DNA of 11,561 nt from CAYIHX01 sp964363305 (GTDB taxonomy: Bacteria > Bdellovibrionota > UBA1018), in contig CAYIHX010000078.1 in NCBI GenBank assembly GCA_964363305.1, forward strand, positions 1 to 11,561, written 5' to 3'. Position 1 is the first letter of the stretch, and each line of letters opens with the position of its first letter. A model generated the notes under the pieces. It saw only the letters and a program-made list of their open reading frames with translations, ran no database searches and was not told the DNA's origin. Positions 5,380 to 11,561 of this stretch are shown here, piece by piece. The translations under genes and the position numbers were made by a program.

Positions 5380-8300
5380 GGGGAGGCCGTCCCAGCCTGG
5401 CTGCCAGTCGTTGAAAATGGGCGACCATCTGGTCCTGGGGCAGGCAACCGGGAGAGAAACCGCTCACGTTAGCGCTCAACTGAGGGAGCATTTGTGCCCG
5501 GGTCACGGCGGGACCGGGATCTGGCGCCATCAAAAATCGAGGTTGGTCAAGAACGGCGTAAACGTATTCGGCCAGCTCTCGAGACAGACCAGACCCGCCA
5601 CAGAGATCGGGATAGGGACCTCCTCCGTGTTCGTTGGCGATACGCTGCACCGGGAGGGGAAACGCGAGAGGCGTGTAAGACCCCAAGGTGGGGTGGCTCG
5701 CTCGATAAACCGCCAGCGCCCTGGAAGTCATCGCCGGGGTCCATCTACGCAACACGTGGTGGGAGGAGTCGACCTCGGATACGCTGAGCAAGGCGATGGC
5801 TAGAGTGTCCAGCGGGACCACCACCCGAGAACCTCTTCGATTTCGAGATCGATCAACTGAGCTGACGGGCAAATTCAGAGGAGCCGCGTTTTCCACGACC
5901 TCGAACTCGATCCAGAAGGGTTCGCTAGTGGTCACCGGGAGGATGGCTGCGCCGACGGGGTCGCCCAGAAGATCCAAAGGCCGCGTGCCGACTTCGATCG
6001 CGCGGCTTAAAAAATAAGCGAAGTTCCGAATATCACGCTTTCCTCTTTCGTCGCTTTTTCCGAGATTCATCGTGATCTGGAGCAGAAGCGCTTGGCGGCC
6101 AAGCGGTAACCGCGCGATCAACGCCATCATGGCGTGCGGCCGACTGCCTAAGGCGCGGAGCCAGTGAGCAAACGGATCCGGGCCTCGAATCCTTTCGCAC
6201 GCCGTCTGATATCTTTGCAATTCGGCACGATAGCGAGCCTCGCTTCTTCCAGGGTCCTCGGACATTTCCGTACGCATCGCCGCCAGCATCGGGCACGCGC
6301 CTGCGGAAAGGTAAGACAAGTCGTAAAGGGGAGGGAGATCGCTGTCCTCGAGGGTCGAAAGGCGCCGTGGATCCGTCAGCGCCGCGCGACCTGCAGGCCC
6401 GATTCGGGCGGCCACACGTTGAAAAAAATCTGAGATAAATTGGCTCCAAGCCTGATCTGTCTCGGCACGGCTCCCGGTGTTCCCGAGTGCGACCAGGCGT
6501 TCGCGGATCCAACCTTCCAAGGGTGTTCCACGGGCGGACGACGGTATCAACGAGTCGGCCATCTGCTCGGGTTGAAAAGGTCCGCTGGGTCCACGACCCG
6601 TTCCTCCCCGCCCCGTTCCGCCCCTATTCGCAAATCGTCGGCCCGGACGATCCGAAGCTGATCGCCGAGTGGCTTCACCTGCCGCTGAAGGTCGAACGGT
6701 GGTTCGTAGCGGGATCGGCCCGCTGCTCGCGCGAGGGAGATCCATGCCGAGACGAATATCCACTTGAGATACTTCCGGTCCTTCCCAGTCTCCGGCTCCT
6801 AGAGAAGCCGTCAGTGCGGCGGCTTCGGGGCGGGCAATCAGCCATTGTTCGTAGTCCCGGGGTTGAATCGGATGGCCGTGAGCCGCCAAAATACCGGCCA
6901 AAAGAGCCTGGGGTTTCAGGAGCGCGCCGGATACTCCCTGCTCTTCGGACCCATCGAGGAGATTCGTCACGATCCCCGTGGTGCGATTGTAAGTCACGAG
7001 CTGAACGTGGTCTTTGAAAACCTGCACGGCATACACGCTACCGGGAGGCGGAGGCATACGCAGGTGTTGAAAGGCAGCCGTCAGGATTTGAGTTTGTCCT
7101 TGGCAGTTGGTTCCTTCGCCGAGAAGCGCGTCGACTATTCCCACGTGATCTCGGTAGTAGTTGGAAAGCAGGTCCGAGATCAACGAATCGGCAACTGTCT
7201 GGTGAGTCTGAGGTGATTCCGAGGCGTTCTCCAAGGCCGTGCTCCACATCGCGCGCGCCACCTGATCATCCTCGATCGAAATGGGGGCGCCCGTAGGTGG
7301 GGGAAGCGGATCGGCTGCTTCAAGCTCGAGGAGGAACGAAGCCAGGTCGAGGTTGGGAAAGCCGTAAGCGTCGGGACGACTGGACAAAGCGTGAACCCCC
7401 AAAGCCCTTAACTGAGCGAAGCTCCGTGTGTGAGGCGGTGGACCGGGAGATCGCTGTCGAGCAGCTGGTATCTCGGGGTCTTGCTCTGGACGTGATTCGG
7501 GCAGCAGGCTGCTTGTCGAAGGCCAGAGAGGTAAAGCTGATGCAAGGCGTTCGTCGCTTCGGCTGATCGCCATCGGAGCGACTCGTTCTGCCCGAACCCC
7601 TTCGAGTGTCCCAGGAGCAAGACGGAGGTTGGGCATTCCGGGCTCTGAGGCGTCCGCACGGGACGCGGCGATTCGTCCTTCACGTCGCGCGCGGTCGAGC
7701 CAGGCTTGAATGATCGCCGCGGGTTCATAGATATCTGCTCGATGGGCGTGCTCGAGAGCGCGACCGGTCAGGGGGTCTAAGAAACGAGTGGGTTCTTCAC
7801 CGAACAAAACGGGCCGGACGATGTTGCCGAAGACTTGCACCCCCAGTCGCAACCCCGAGCGAGCAAGAAGCGGGTTTCTGCGTGAAAACGCCGCTAAAGT
7901 CAGGAGGGTCCGCACTTCGTCGTTTGCTCCAGCGCCCTCTAAGTTTGAGCCCCAGAGCAATCCGTGTTCATCCGATAGGTCGAGCGAAGATCGTCGAAGG
8001 GCTTGCCCTCCGAGCCGGATGCGTTCTTCCAGGTTCGAGCTGGAGTCAAACGCCTGGTCAAAGTTCCGGCTGACTTCTTCCCAACGAACCAGTCGACTTT
8101 CCCACTGGCTTCGCGTGAGGGCTGTATCAGAAAATATGGCTTCACTTTCTAACCACCACGACGCAAATGGAGCGGGCAGGACTCCCGAAGTATTGGCTTC
8201 AGTGAGAAGCACCCGTGCCTGAGCCGTCAACTCTGCCTGGGAACGAAAGTCGGCAGCGGGCTCTCGCCGAAACGGTAAAGACGCGATCCACTCACGGTCA

Positions 8301-9127
8301 CGTGCAACTTGGGCTCGGCGGGCGAGGCGTCTTTGGCAGGCGGCGCGGTCACTCTCCTCGCGACAGGGATCCCGAGGCTCAGCCATGATCCGATCCACTG
8401 GGTCGGAAGGTGGGGGGGCGGGAGCTGACGCGGGCGCCGTGAGGCCGCGCACCTGCGCGTCCGGTCCGTCCGACATCAAAGCATCGAAAAGCTCAGTACC
8501 GCCTAGAAACGCGGTGACCGAGAGCGCGCCGGCCGCCGCTAACTCCGGGCCCGCCGCGGCTACCGTGCAAACGGCAACGGCGGGTGCGGCCCCGAGAGCG
8601 GATATTCCCAGGGCAGTCGTGCCATCATGGAGACTTTCCTCAAAACGACGCCAAACTCGATCGGCGCAGTCCAGGCGAACCCCTACGCCGGCCCCCGGGT
8701 CGCAGCCGATCTCGCGACGAAACGTTCGCATCCAGCCTGGCTCCACGCGTCGGCGCCCCTCACGCCCTCCGGTCGCCGAGCGACCCCAAAAGAGTCGTCG
8801 CGCGTCGCTCTCCCGGCCTTCACGTAGATCGCGTTCCACCTGGTCGAGTTGCGCGGAAATTTCTCGAAGCAGTCGCTGATAGGCCGCAAGCCCCGCTTGA
8901 GCGTCTAAGGCGATTTCGGACGCTCTGACCATCACCGAGTCGCGAGGATTCGCATTTAAATAGGCTTCGTGTCGAATTTGCCCCCGTTCCAATCGAGCTC
9001 GGGTCTCGCGAATGGACGAACTCAAGTCGGGGAGAGTCTGGGCGTGGCTTTCCGGCCATGATCCCATAAGGGTCAGCAGGACGAAGATCGCTGGAATGAC
9101 CGGCATCCATCCGAACTGGCGATTCAT
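5342..9127 (-). CDS. Large exported protein with transglutaminase-like Cys-His-Asp core
   Basis: A 1261-residue protein, not recognised as a named gene. The start is ATG at 9127 because it gives a clean signal peptide: MNRQFGW, a hydrophobic core (about 8-24), and cleavage after SHA (about residue 29). Upstream in-frame sequence runs through the terminator and tRNA and cannot be coding. About 35-105 is charged and helical, coiled-coil-like. About 172-218 is an Ala/Gly-rich hydrophobic segment. Cys675 in GEGTNCQGQTQIL, His707 in KDHVQLV and Asp725 in NLLDG have the order and spacing (32, then 18) of a transglutaminase-like papain-fold triad. Residues 834-849 are a Gly-rich linker (RGGTGRGGTGRG). 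The C-terminal ~400 residues show no motif I know. Expected location is periplasmic or outer surface. Activity could be protease, amidase or crosslinking. GAGGGGG lies 14 nt upstream of ATG, a poorly spaced ribosome site. Reading-frame confidence is high; domain confidence is moderate. Confidence 0.8.
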   Translation of the reverse strand: MNRQFGWMPVIPAIFVLLTLMGSWPESHAQTLPDLSSSIRETRARLERGQIRHEAYLNANPRDSVMVRASEIALDAQAGLAAYQRLLREISAQLDQVERDLREGRESDARRLFWGRSATGGREGRRRVEPGWMRTFRREIGCDPGAGVGVRLDCADRVWRRFEESLHDGTTALGISALGAAPAVAVCTVAAAGPELAAAGALSVTAFLGGTELFDALMSDGPDAQVRGLTAPASAPAPPPSDPVDRIMAEPRDPCREESDRAACQRRLARRAQVARDREWIASLPFRREPAADFRSQAELTAQARVLLTEANTSGVLPAPFASWWLESEAIFSDTALTRSQWESRLVRWEEVSRNFDQAFDSSSNLEERIRLGGQALRRSSLDLSDEHGLLWGSNLEGAGANDEVRTLLTLAAFSRRNPLLARSGLRLGVQVFGNIVRPVLFGEEPTRFLDPLTGRALEHAHRADIYEPAAIIQAWLDRARREGRIAASRADASEPGMPNLRLAPGTLEGVRAERVAPMAISRSDERLASALPLWPSTSSLLPESRPEQDPEIPAARQRSPGPPPHTRSFAQLRALGVHALSSRPDAYGFPNLDLASFLLELEAADPLPPPTGAPISIEDDQVARAMWSTALENASESPQTHQTVADSLISDLLSNYYRDHVGIVDALLGEGTNCQGQTQILTAAFQHLRMPPPPGSVYAVQVFKDHVQLVTYNRTTGIVTNLLDGSEEQGVSGALLKPQALLAGILAAHGHPIQPRDYEQWLIARPEAAALTASLGAGDWEGPEVSQVDIRLGMDLPRASSGPIPLRTTVRPSAAGEATRRSASDRPGRRFANRGGTGRGGTGRGPSGPFQPEQMADSLIPSSARGTPLEGWIRERLVALGNTGSRAETDQAWSQFISDFFQRVAARIGPAGRAALTDPRRLSTLEDSDLPPLYDLSYLSAGACPMLAAMRTEMSEDPGRSEARYRAELQRYQTACERIRGPDPFAHWLRALGSRPHAMMALIARLPLGRQALLLQITMNLGKSDERGKRDIRNFAYFLSRAIEVGTRPLDLLGDPVGAAILPVTTSEPFWIEFEVVENAAPLNLPVSSVDRSRNRRGSRVVVPLDTLAIALLSVSEVDSSHHVLRRWTPAMTSRALAVYRASHPTLGSYTPLAFPLPVQRIANEHGGGPYPDLCGGSGLSRELAEYVYAVLDQPRFLMAPDPGPAVTRAQMLPQLSANVSGFSPGCLPQDQMVAHFQRLAARLGRPPLTFGALPSMGVR

Positions 9128-9152
9128 TGCGTGCGCACACAGCCCCCTCTTC

Positions 9153-9181
9153 CTTATCGGTCCTATCGATATAAACTTGAA
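9153..9181 (-). promoter_or_regulatory. Weak candidate promoter for the large exported protein
   Basis: On the minus strand TTCAAG (9181-9176) and GATAAG (9158-9153) are separated by 17 nt, in the 87-bp space between the tRNA terminator and the ATG at 9127. The matches to TTGACA/TATAAT are 3 of 6 and 4 of 6. Two 8-bp palindromes, TATCGATA (9164-9171) and GTGCGCAC (9131-9138), lie in the same space. The gene needs its own promoter because the terminator upstream is strong, but this assignment is tentative. Confidence 0.25.
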
Positions 9182-9214
9182 CGCCGAGTTGAGTTGGAGT
9201 TGGGAGCGGTACGA

Positions 9215-9270
9215 ATTTTCAAAACAAAAAAGCCCGAACCGTGAGGCCCAGGCTTTTTTGTTTTGAAAAT
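9215..9270 (-). terminator. Very long intrinsic terminator hairpin after tRNA-Asp
   Basis: Positions 9215-9234 and 9251-9270 are a perfect 20-bp inverted repeat: an A-rich arm plus GCC facing GGC plus a T-rich arm. In the minus-strand RNA the 16-nt middle also pairs by six further pairs (TGGGCC with GGTTCG, including G-U pairs), leaving the loop TCAC, for a 26-bp stem. The U-run TTTTTTGTTTT follows the GC-rich core. The repeat begins on the last base of the tRNA CCA, so this is the terminator of the tRNA transcript. In plus-strand RNA the three wobble pairs become A-C mismatches, so the minus direction is favoured. Confidence 0.85.
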
Positions 9271-9346
9271 GGCGGGAGCGAAGGGACTCGAACCCTCGAC
9301 CTTCGCCGTGACAGGGCGACGTTGTAACCAACTCAACTACGCCCCC
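9270..9346 (-). tRNA. tRNA-Asp (anticodon GTC), CCA encoded
   Basis: A full 77-nt cloverleaf can be drawn on the minus strand. The acceptor GGGGGCG pairs with CGCTCCC (one G-U). The D stem is GTTG/CAAC. The anticodon stem TCGCC/GGCGA has loop CTGTCAC, giving anticodon GTC. The variable loop is AGGTC. The T stem is GAGGG/CCCTT with loop TTCGAGT. The discriminator is G, as expected for Asp, followed by an encoded CCA. The gene stands alone here, with its own promoter upstream and terminator immediately downstream. Confidence 0.97.
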
Positions 9347-9381
9347 GCAGCACATTCAAAACTGTCGAGACAGTGCTTCGT

Positions 9382-9411
9382 GAGATAGCTGACCTTCACC
9401 TTCTCTGTCAA
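9382..9411 (-). promoter_or_regulatory. Promoter of tRNA-Asp
   Basis: On the minus strand a perfect -35 hexamer TTGACA (9411-9406) is followed after 18 nt by TATCTC (9387-9382), a weak -10 matching 3 of 6. A start near 9375 would give a leader of about 28 nt before the mature tRNA 5' end at 9346. The leader contains a short dyad, ACTGTC-GA-GACAGT (9361-9374). The perfect -35 and its position support the call; the -10 is uncertain. Confidence 0.55.
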
Positions 9412-9423
9412 CTGTTCTATAAG
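9395..9423 (+). promoter_or_regulatory. Promoter of the PAS histidine kinase gene; predicts a leaderless mRNA
   Basis: On the plus strand TTCACC (9395-9400, 4 of 6) and TATAAG (9418-9423, 5 of 6) are separated by the optimal 17 nt. Transcription would start about 6-9 nt after the -10, at 9429-9432, and the ATG is at 9432. The message would have a leader of 0-3 nt. The AGGGAG at 9425-9430 that looks like a Shine-Dalgarno is only 1 nt from the ATG and so badly placed for one. Confidence 0.5.
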
Positions 9424-9431
9424 CAGGGAGA

Positions 9432-10544
9432 ATGCTGAAGCTAATCCTCGAACAGGACCCGCAAAATATTTTTTTCCGCTGCGTAGAAAGCTCGAACGAA
9501 ACCATCATGATCAGTGATCCTGAGGGGCAGCTCGTTTACGTGAACCCCGCCTGGTCGAAAATCTATGGCTTTACGCGGGAAGAAGCCCAAGGAAAGACGC
9601 CTCGAATCTTGCACTCGGGGCACCATCCTCGGGAGTTTTATCAAGGGATGTGGAAGGACATCGCCGATCCCCATATTGGATTTTGGAAGGGGGAGATCGT
9701 CAACCGCGCCAAAGATGGACGTCTTGTGCCGGTTCTGCTTTCGATCACGCCGTTTCGCTCTCCCGAGGGTGCGGTCGTCGGTCATATGGGGGTTGCGCTC
9801 GATATTACCGCCCGTAAAGAGCTGGAGGCGAAGGTGGTGCACCAGGATCGTCTGGCTTCGATCGGGATTTTGGCCAGTGGTCTCGCCCACGAGGTCGGAA
9901 ACCCTTTGAGCGTGATTCGCGGACGAGCGGAATTTCTCGAGATGTCCACGAAGGAGACGTCGATTCGGGAGGGCCTGGCCGTGATTATCAGCCAGATCGA
10001 CCGGATTTCGAAACTGATCCGCTCTCTTTTGCGAGTGAGTCGCGTGAAATCGGGTGAGGCTCGTTTGGTTCCTCTTCAGGTCGGCGAGGTCGTGGATGAG
10101 GTTTTTTCGCTGATCGGGCAGAAGCTTCGCGCTGATAGCATCGAAGTTTTTCGAGATTACCCCGTCGGCTTCGAGGTCCTCGCTGATTTCGAGCTGTTGG
10201 AGCAGGTGCTGCTCAACCTCGCGATCAACTCGATTCACGCGATTCACGAGGCCGCCCAAATGGGCCGAGAGGGCCCACACTCGATTCGTATCGCGGCTTC
10301 CCAGCGAAAGGACTACATTGCCGTCGAAATCACCGATACGGGAGTGGGGATATCCCCGGAAAACATGAGTAAACTTTTTCGTCCGTTTTTCACCACGAAG
10401 CAGGTGGGAGAGGGCACGGGCCTCGGTCTCGCCATCGTCGCGCAGCTCTTGCGCGAGATGGATGGAGAGATCACCGTTTCAAGCCGGGTCGGGGTGGGGA
10501 CCACTTTTACGCTTCTTCTGAAGGCTCCGGTTCGGAGTCCGTGA
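9432..10544 (+). CDS. PAS-domain sensor histidine kinase (cytoplasmic)
   Basis: A 370-residue kinase with no membrane segment or signal peptide, so it is a soluble sensor. A PAS domain with PAC tail covers about 14-128 (DPEGQLVYVNPAWSKIYGF; ending GHMGVALDITARKELE). HisKA follows at about 138-205 with H-box ASGLAHEVGNPLSVIRGRAEFL (His153 is the phosphorylated residue). The HATPase domain (about 250-366) has N-box NLAINSIHA (262-270), DTGVGI (302-307), FRPFFTTK (316-323) and GEGTGLGLAIV (326-336). All key residues are intact, so it should autophosphorylate and pass phosphate to a response regulator. The convergent NtrC-type gene is the obvious partner candidate, overlapping this gene's last 38 bp. 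The ligand sensed by PAS is unknown. ATG at 9432 is supported by the start of the PAS region and the promoter just upstream. Confidence 0.93.
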   Translation: MLKLILEQDPQNIFFRCVESSNETIMISDPEGQLVYVNPAWSKIYGFTREEAQGKTPRILHSGHHPREFYQGMWKDIADPHIGFWKGEIVNRAKDGRLVPVLLSITPFRSPEGAVVGHMGVALDITARKELEAKVVHQDRLASIGILASGLAHEVGNPLSVIRGRAEFLEMSTKETSIREGLAVIISQIDRISKLIRSLLRVSRVKSGEARLVPLQVGEVVDEVFSLIGQKLRADSIEVFRDYPVGFEVLADFELLEQVLLNLAINSIHAIHEAAQMGREGPHSIRIAASQRKDYIAVEITDTGVGISPENMSKLFRPFFTTKQVGEGTGLGLAIVAQLLREMDGEITVSSRVGVGTTFTLLLKAPVRSP

Positions 10545-11561
10545 CGAGACCGTACTCGCGCTCTTTTCGGTAGAGCGTTCGTCGATTGATCCCGAGAATC
10601 TTAGCCGCCTGGTCTTTGCGGCCATCGGTTTTTTCGAGCACGAGGCGGATGTAACGCTCCTCGATTCTGTCAACCGTCGGCCAATCGTGGGTCGCGCCCT
10701 GGAAGAAAACTTCGGGGCTCGACATGGCTACGCTGGGGACATCCGCTTCGTCGATCAGGTCATGCGTGCAGAGCACGGTGGCTCGTTCAACGACGTTCTC
10801 CAGCTCGCGCACGTTCCCTTCCCAGCGGATGCGGAGCAGCTTCGCCATGGCTCGTTTCGTGAAGCCCTTCACGCTCGTCTGATTCATGGCGGCGTACTTG
10901 CGAAGGAAATGCTCGGCCAGCGCGGGGATATCGTCTGGGCGTTCGCGCAGCGGAGGAATTTCGATCGGGATGACGCTCAGGCGGTAGAACAGATCTTCCC
11001 GAAAGAGCCCTTCCCGAATGGCGTTCCGAAGCTCTTTGTGTGTCGCCGCGATGATGCGGACGTCGATGTCGCGGGAGACATTGTCGCCGACGGCCCGCAC
11101 CTGTTTTTCCTGGATTACGCGGAGCAGTTTCGATTGAAGGGCGATGTTCATGTCGCCAATTTCGTCGAGAAAGAGGGTGCCGCCCTGGGCTTCTTCGAAA
11201 AGGCCGATTTTTTTATTGATGGCGCCAGTGAACGAGCCACGCGCATGGCCGAAAAGCTCGGACTCCAAGAGGGTCTCGGGAATGGCTGAGCAGTTGATGG
11301 CAATGAAGGGTTTTAGCCGCCGCGGTCCGAGGTCGTGCACGGCTCGGGCGACCATCTCTTTTCCGGTTCCGCTTTCCCCCGTGATGAGGACGTTCGCATT
11401 GACCTGGGCCACTCGGCGGATGAGATCGAAGACCGCCTTCATCGCATGGCTCTTGCCGACGAGCTTTCCGGTGCCGATCTCCCAGTCTTTTTTGATCTCG
11501 GTGCGGAGGGCGAGGTTATCCTTCTGGAGTCTGCGGTGCTCAATGGCGCGCTGCACATTGA
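10507..11561 (-). CDS. NtrC-family sigma-54-dependent response regulator, AAA+ and Fis domains (5' end beyond window)
   Basis: Partial: the frame is open through the right edge, and the sequence there (NVQRAIEHRRLQKDN) is the typical linker between a receiver domain and the AAA+ domain, so the GTG at 11556 is an internal Val, not the start. Numbering from that Val: Walker A GESGTGKE (60-67), GSFTGA (107-112, sigma-54 contact loop, with Ser for the usual Ala), Walker B TLFLDE (127-132), FREDLFYRL (185-193) with arginine-finger candidates, and GNVREL (247-252). A Fis-type helix-turn-helix is at about 304-335 (AAKILGINRRTLYRK). A short acidic tail (SEPEPSEEA) ends the protein. It would activate sigma-54 promoters by ATP hydrolysis when phosphorylated. 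The receiver domain is inferred, not seen. It converges on, and overlaps by 38 bp, the histidine kinase gene. Confidence 0.93.
   Translation of the reverse strand, partial: NVQRAIEHRRLQKDNLALRTEIKKDWEIGTGKLVGKSHAMKAVFDLIRRVAQVNANVLITGESGTGKEMVARAVHDLGPRRLKPFIAINCSAIPETLLESELFGHARGSFTGAINKKIGLFEEAQGGTLFLDEIGDMNIALQSKLLRVIQEKQVRAVGDNVSRDIDVRIIAATHKELRNAIREGLFREDLFYRLSVIPIEIPPLRERPDDIPALAEHFLRKYAAMNQTSVKGFTKRAMAKLLRIRWEGNVRELENVVERATVLCTHDLIDEADVPSVAMSSPEVFFQGATHDWPTVDRIEERYIRLVLEKTDGRKDQAAKILGINRRTLYRKEREYGLVTDSEPEPSEEA

Noticed and set aside
1..9127. Idea that the transglutaminase-like protein crosslinks the collagen-like protein
   Set aside because: The genes are not adjacent, and the visible collagen tract has essentially no Lys and very few Gln, so it offers few substrate residues.
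9128..9355. N-terminal extension of the large exported protein to 9355
   Set aside because: The extra 76 residues translate the tRNA-Asp gene (the well-known spurious GEGRGFESLRSRH) and the terminator, and would bury the signal peptide.
9361..9374. ACTGTC-GA-GACAGT dyad as a specific operator
   Set aside because: Only 6-bp arms; it may simply be a hairpin in the pre-tRNA leader. It is noted under the tRNA promoter but not supported as a regulator site.
9441..10280. A 279-codon open frame antisense to the histidine kinase
   Set aside because: It has no motifs, and the plus-strand frame carries all kinase boxes.
11554..11556. GTG at 11556 as the start of the sigma-54 activator
   Set aside because: The frame stays open to the edge and the sequence is the inter-domain linker typical of NtrC proteins, so this Val is internal.

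Overview
The window looks like a piece of a bacterial scaffold. One 100-N placeholder (229-328) sits inside a repetitive gene, which suggests a draft or metagenome-derived assembly. The content (moderately high GC, one AT-rich intergenic region, a membrane-embedded spermidine-synthase-like protein, an NtrC-type regulator, large secreted proteins, a TTG start) fits a Gram-negative of the old 'Deltaproteobacteria' / Bdellovibrionota-Myxococcota type. That placement is inference from gene style, since no phylogenetic marker is present.

Layout. (1) 1-1811, minus: the 5' part of a secreted collagen-like protein. It has a signal peptide, an N-terminal head domain of the 'YQG...SVPYA' kind, and then a long Gly-X-Thr tract rich in GFT, GYT and GAT. 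The gene runs off the left edge and contains the N gap. It starts at TTG and is easily missed because plus-strand shadow frames cross it. (2) 1812-2020: an AT-rich divergent intergenic region with a 14-nt direct repeat and, at its right end, a hairpin that shows the next gene's Shine-Dalgarno sequence in its loop. (3) 2021-2899 and 2947-5379, plus: a lysophospholipid-acyltransferase-like protein followed by a fused multi-spanning membrane / spermidine-synthase-like protein, probably one operon. (4) 5342-9127, minus: a 1261-residue exported protein with a transglutaminase-like Cys-His-Asp core. Its tail overlaps the preceding gene by 38 bp. (5) 9215-9346, minus: tRNA-Asp(GTC) followed directly by an exceptionally long terminator hairpin. 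(6) 9347-9431: interleaved divergent promoters for the tRNA and for the kinase gene; the kinase transcript looks leaderless. (7) 9432-10544, plus: a soluble PAS sensor histidine kinase. It is convergent, again with a 38-bp overlap, with (8) 10507-11561, minus: the AAA+ and Fis part of an NtrC-family sigma-54 activator truncated by the right edge.

How the genes may work together: the kinase and regulator are a plausible two-component pair although they converge. The acyltransferase and the spermidine-synthase-like protein may act on one membrane-associated product, but the substrate cannot be read from sequence. The two exported proteins (collagen-like fibre and transglutaminase-like protein) point to investment in the cell surface or periplasm. 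No CRISPR array, insertion sequence or phage gene is visible.
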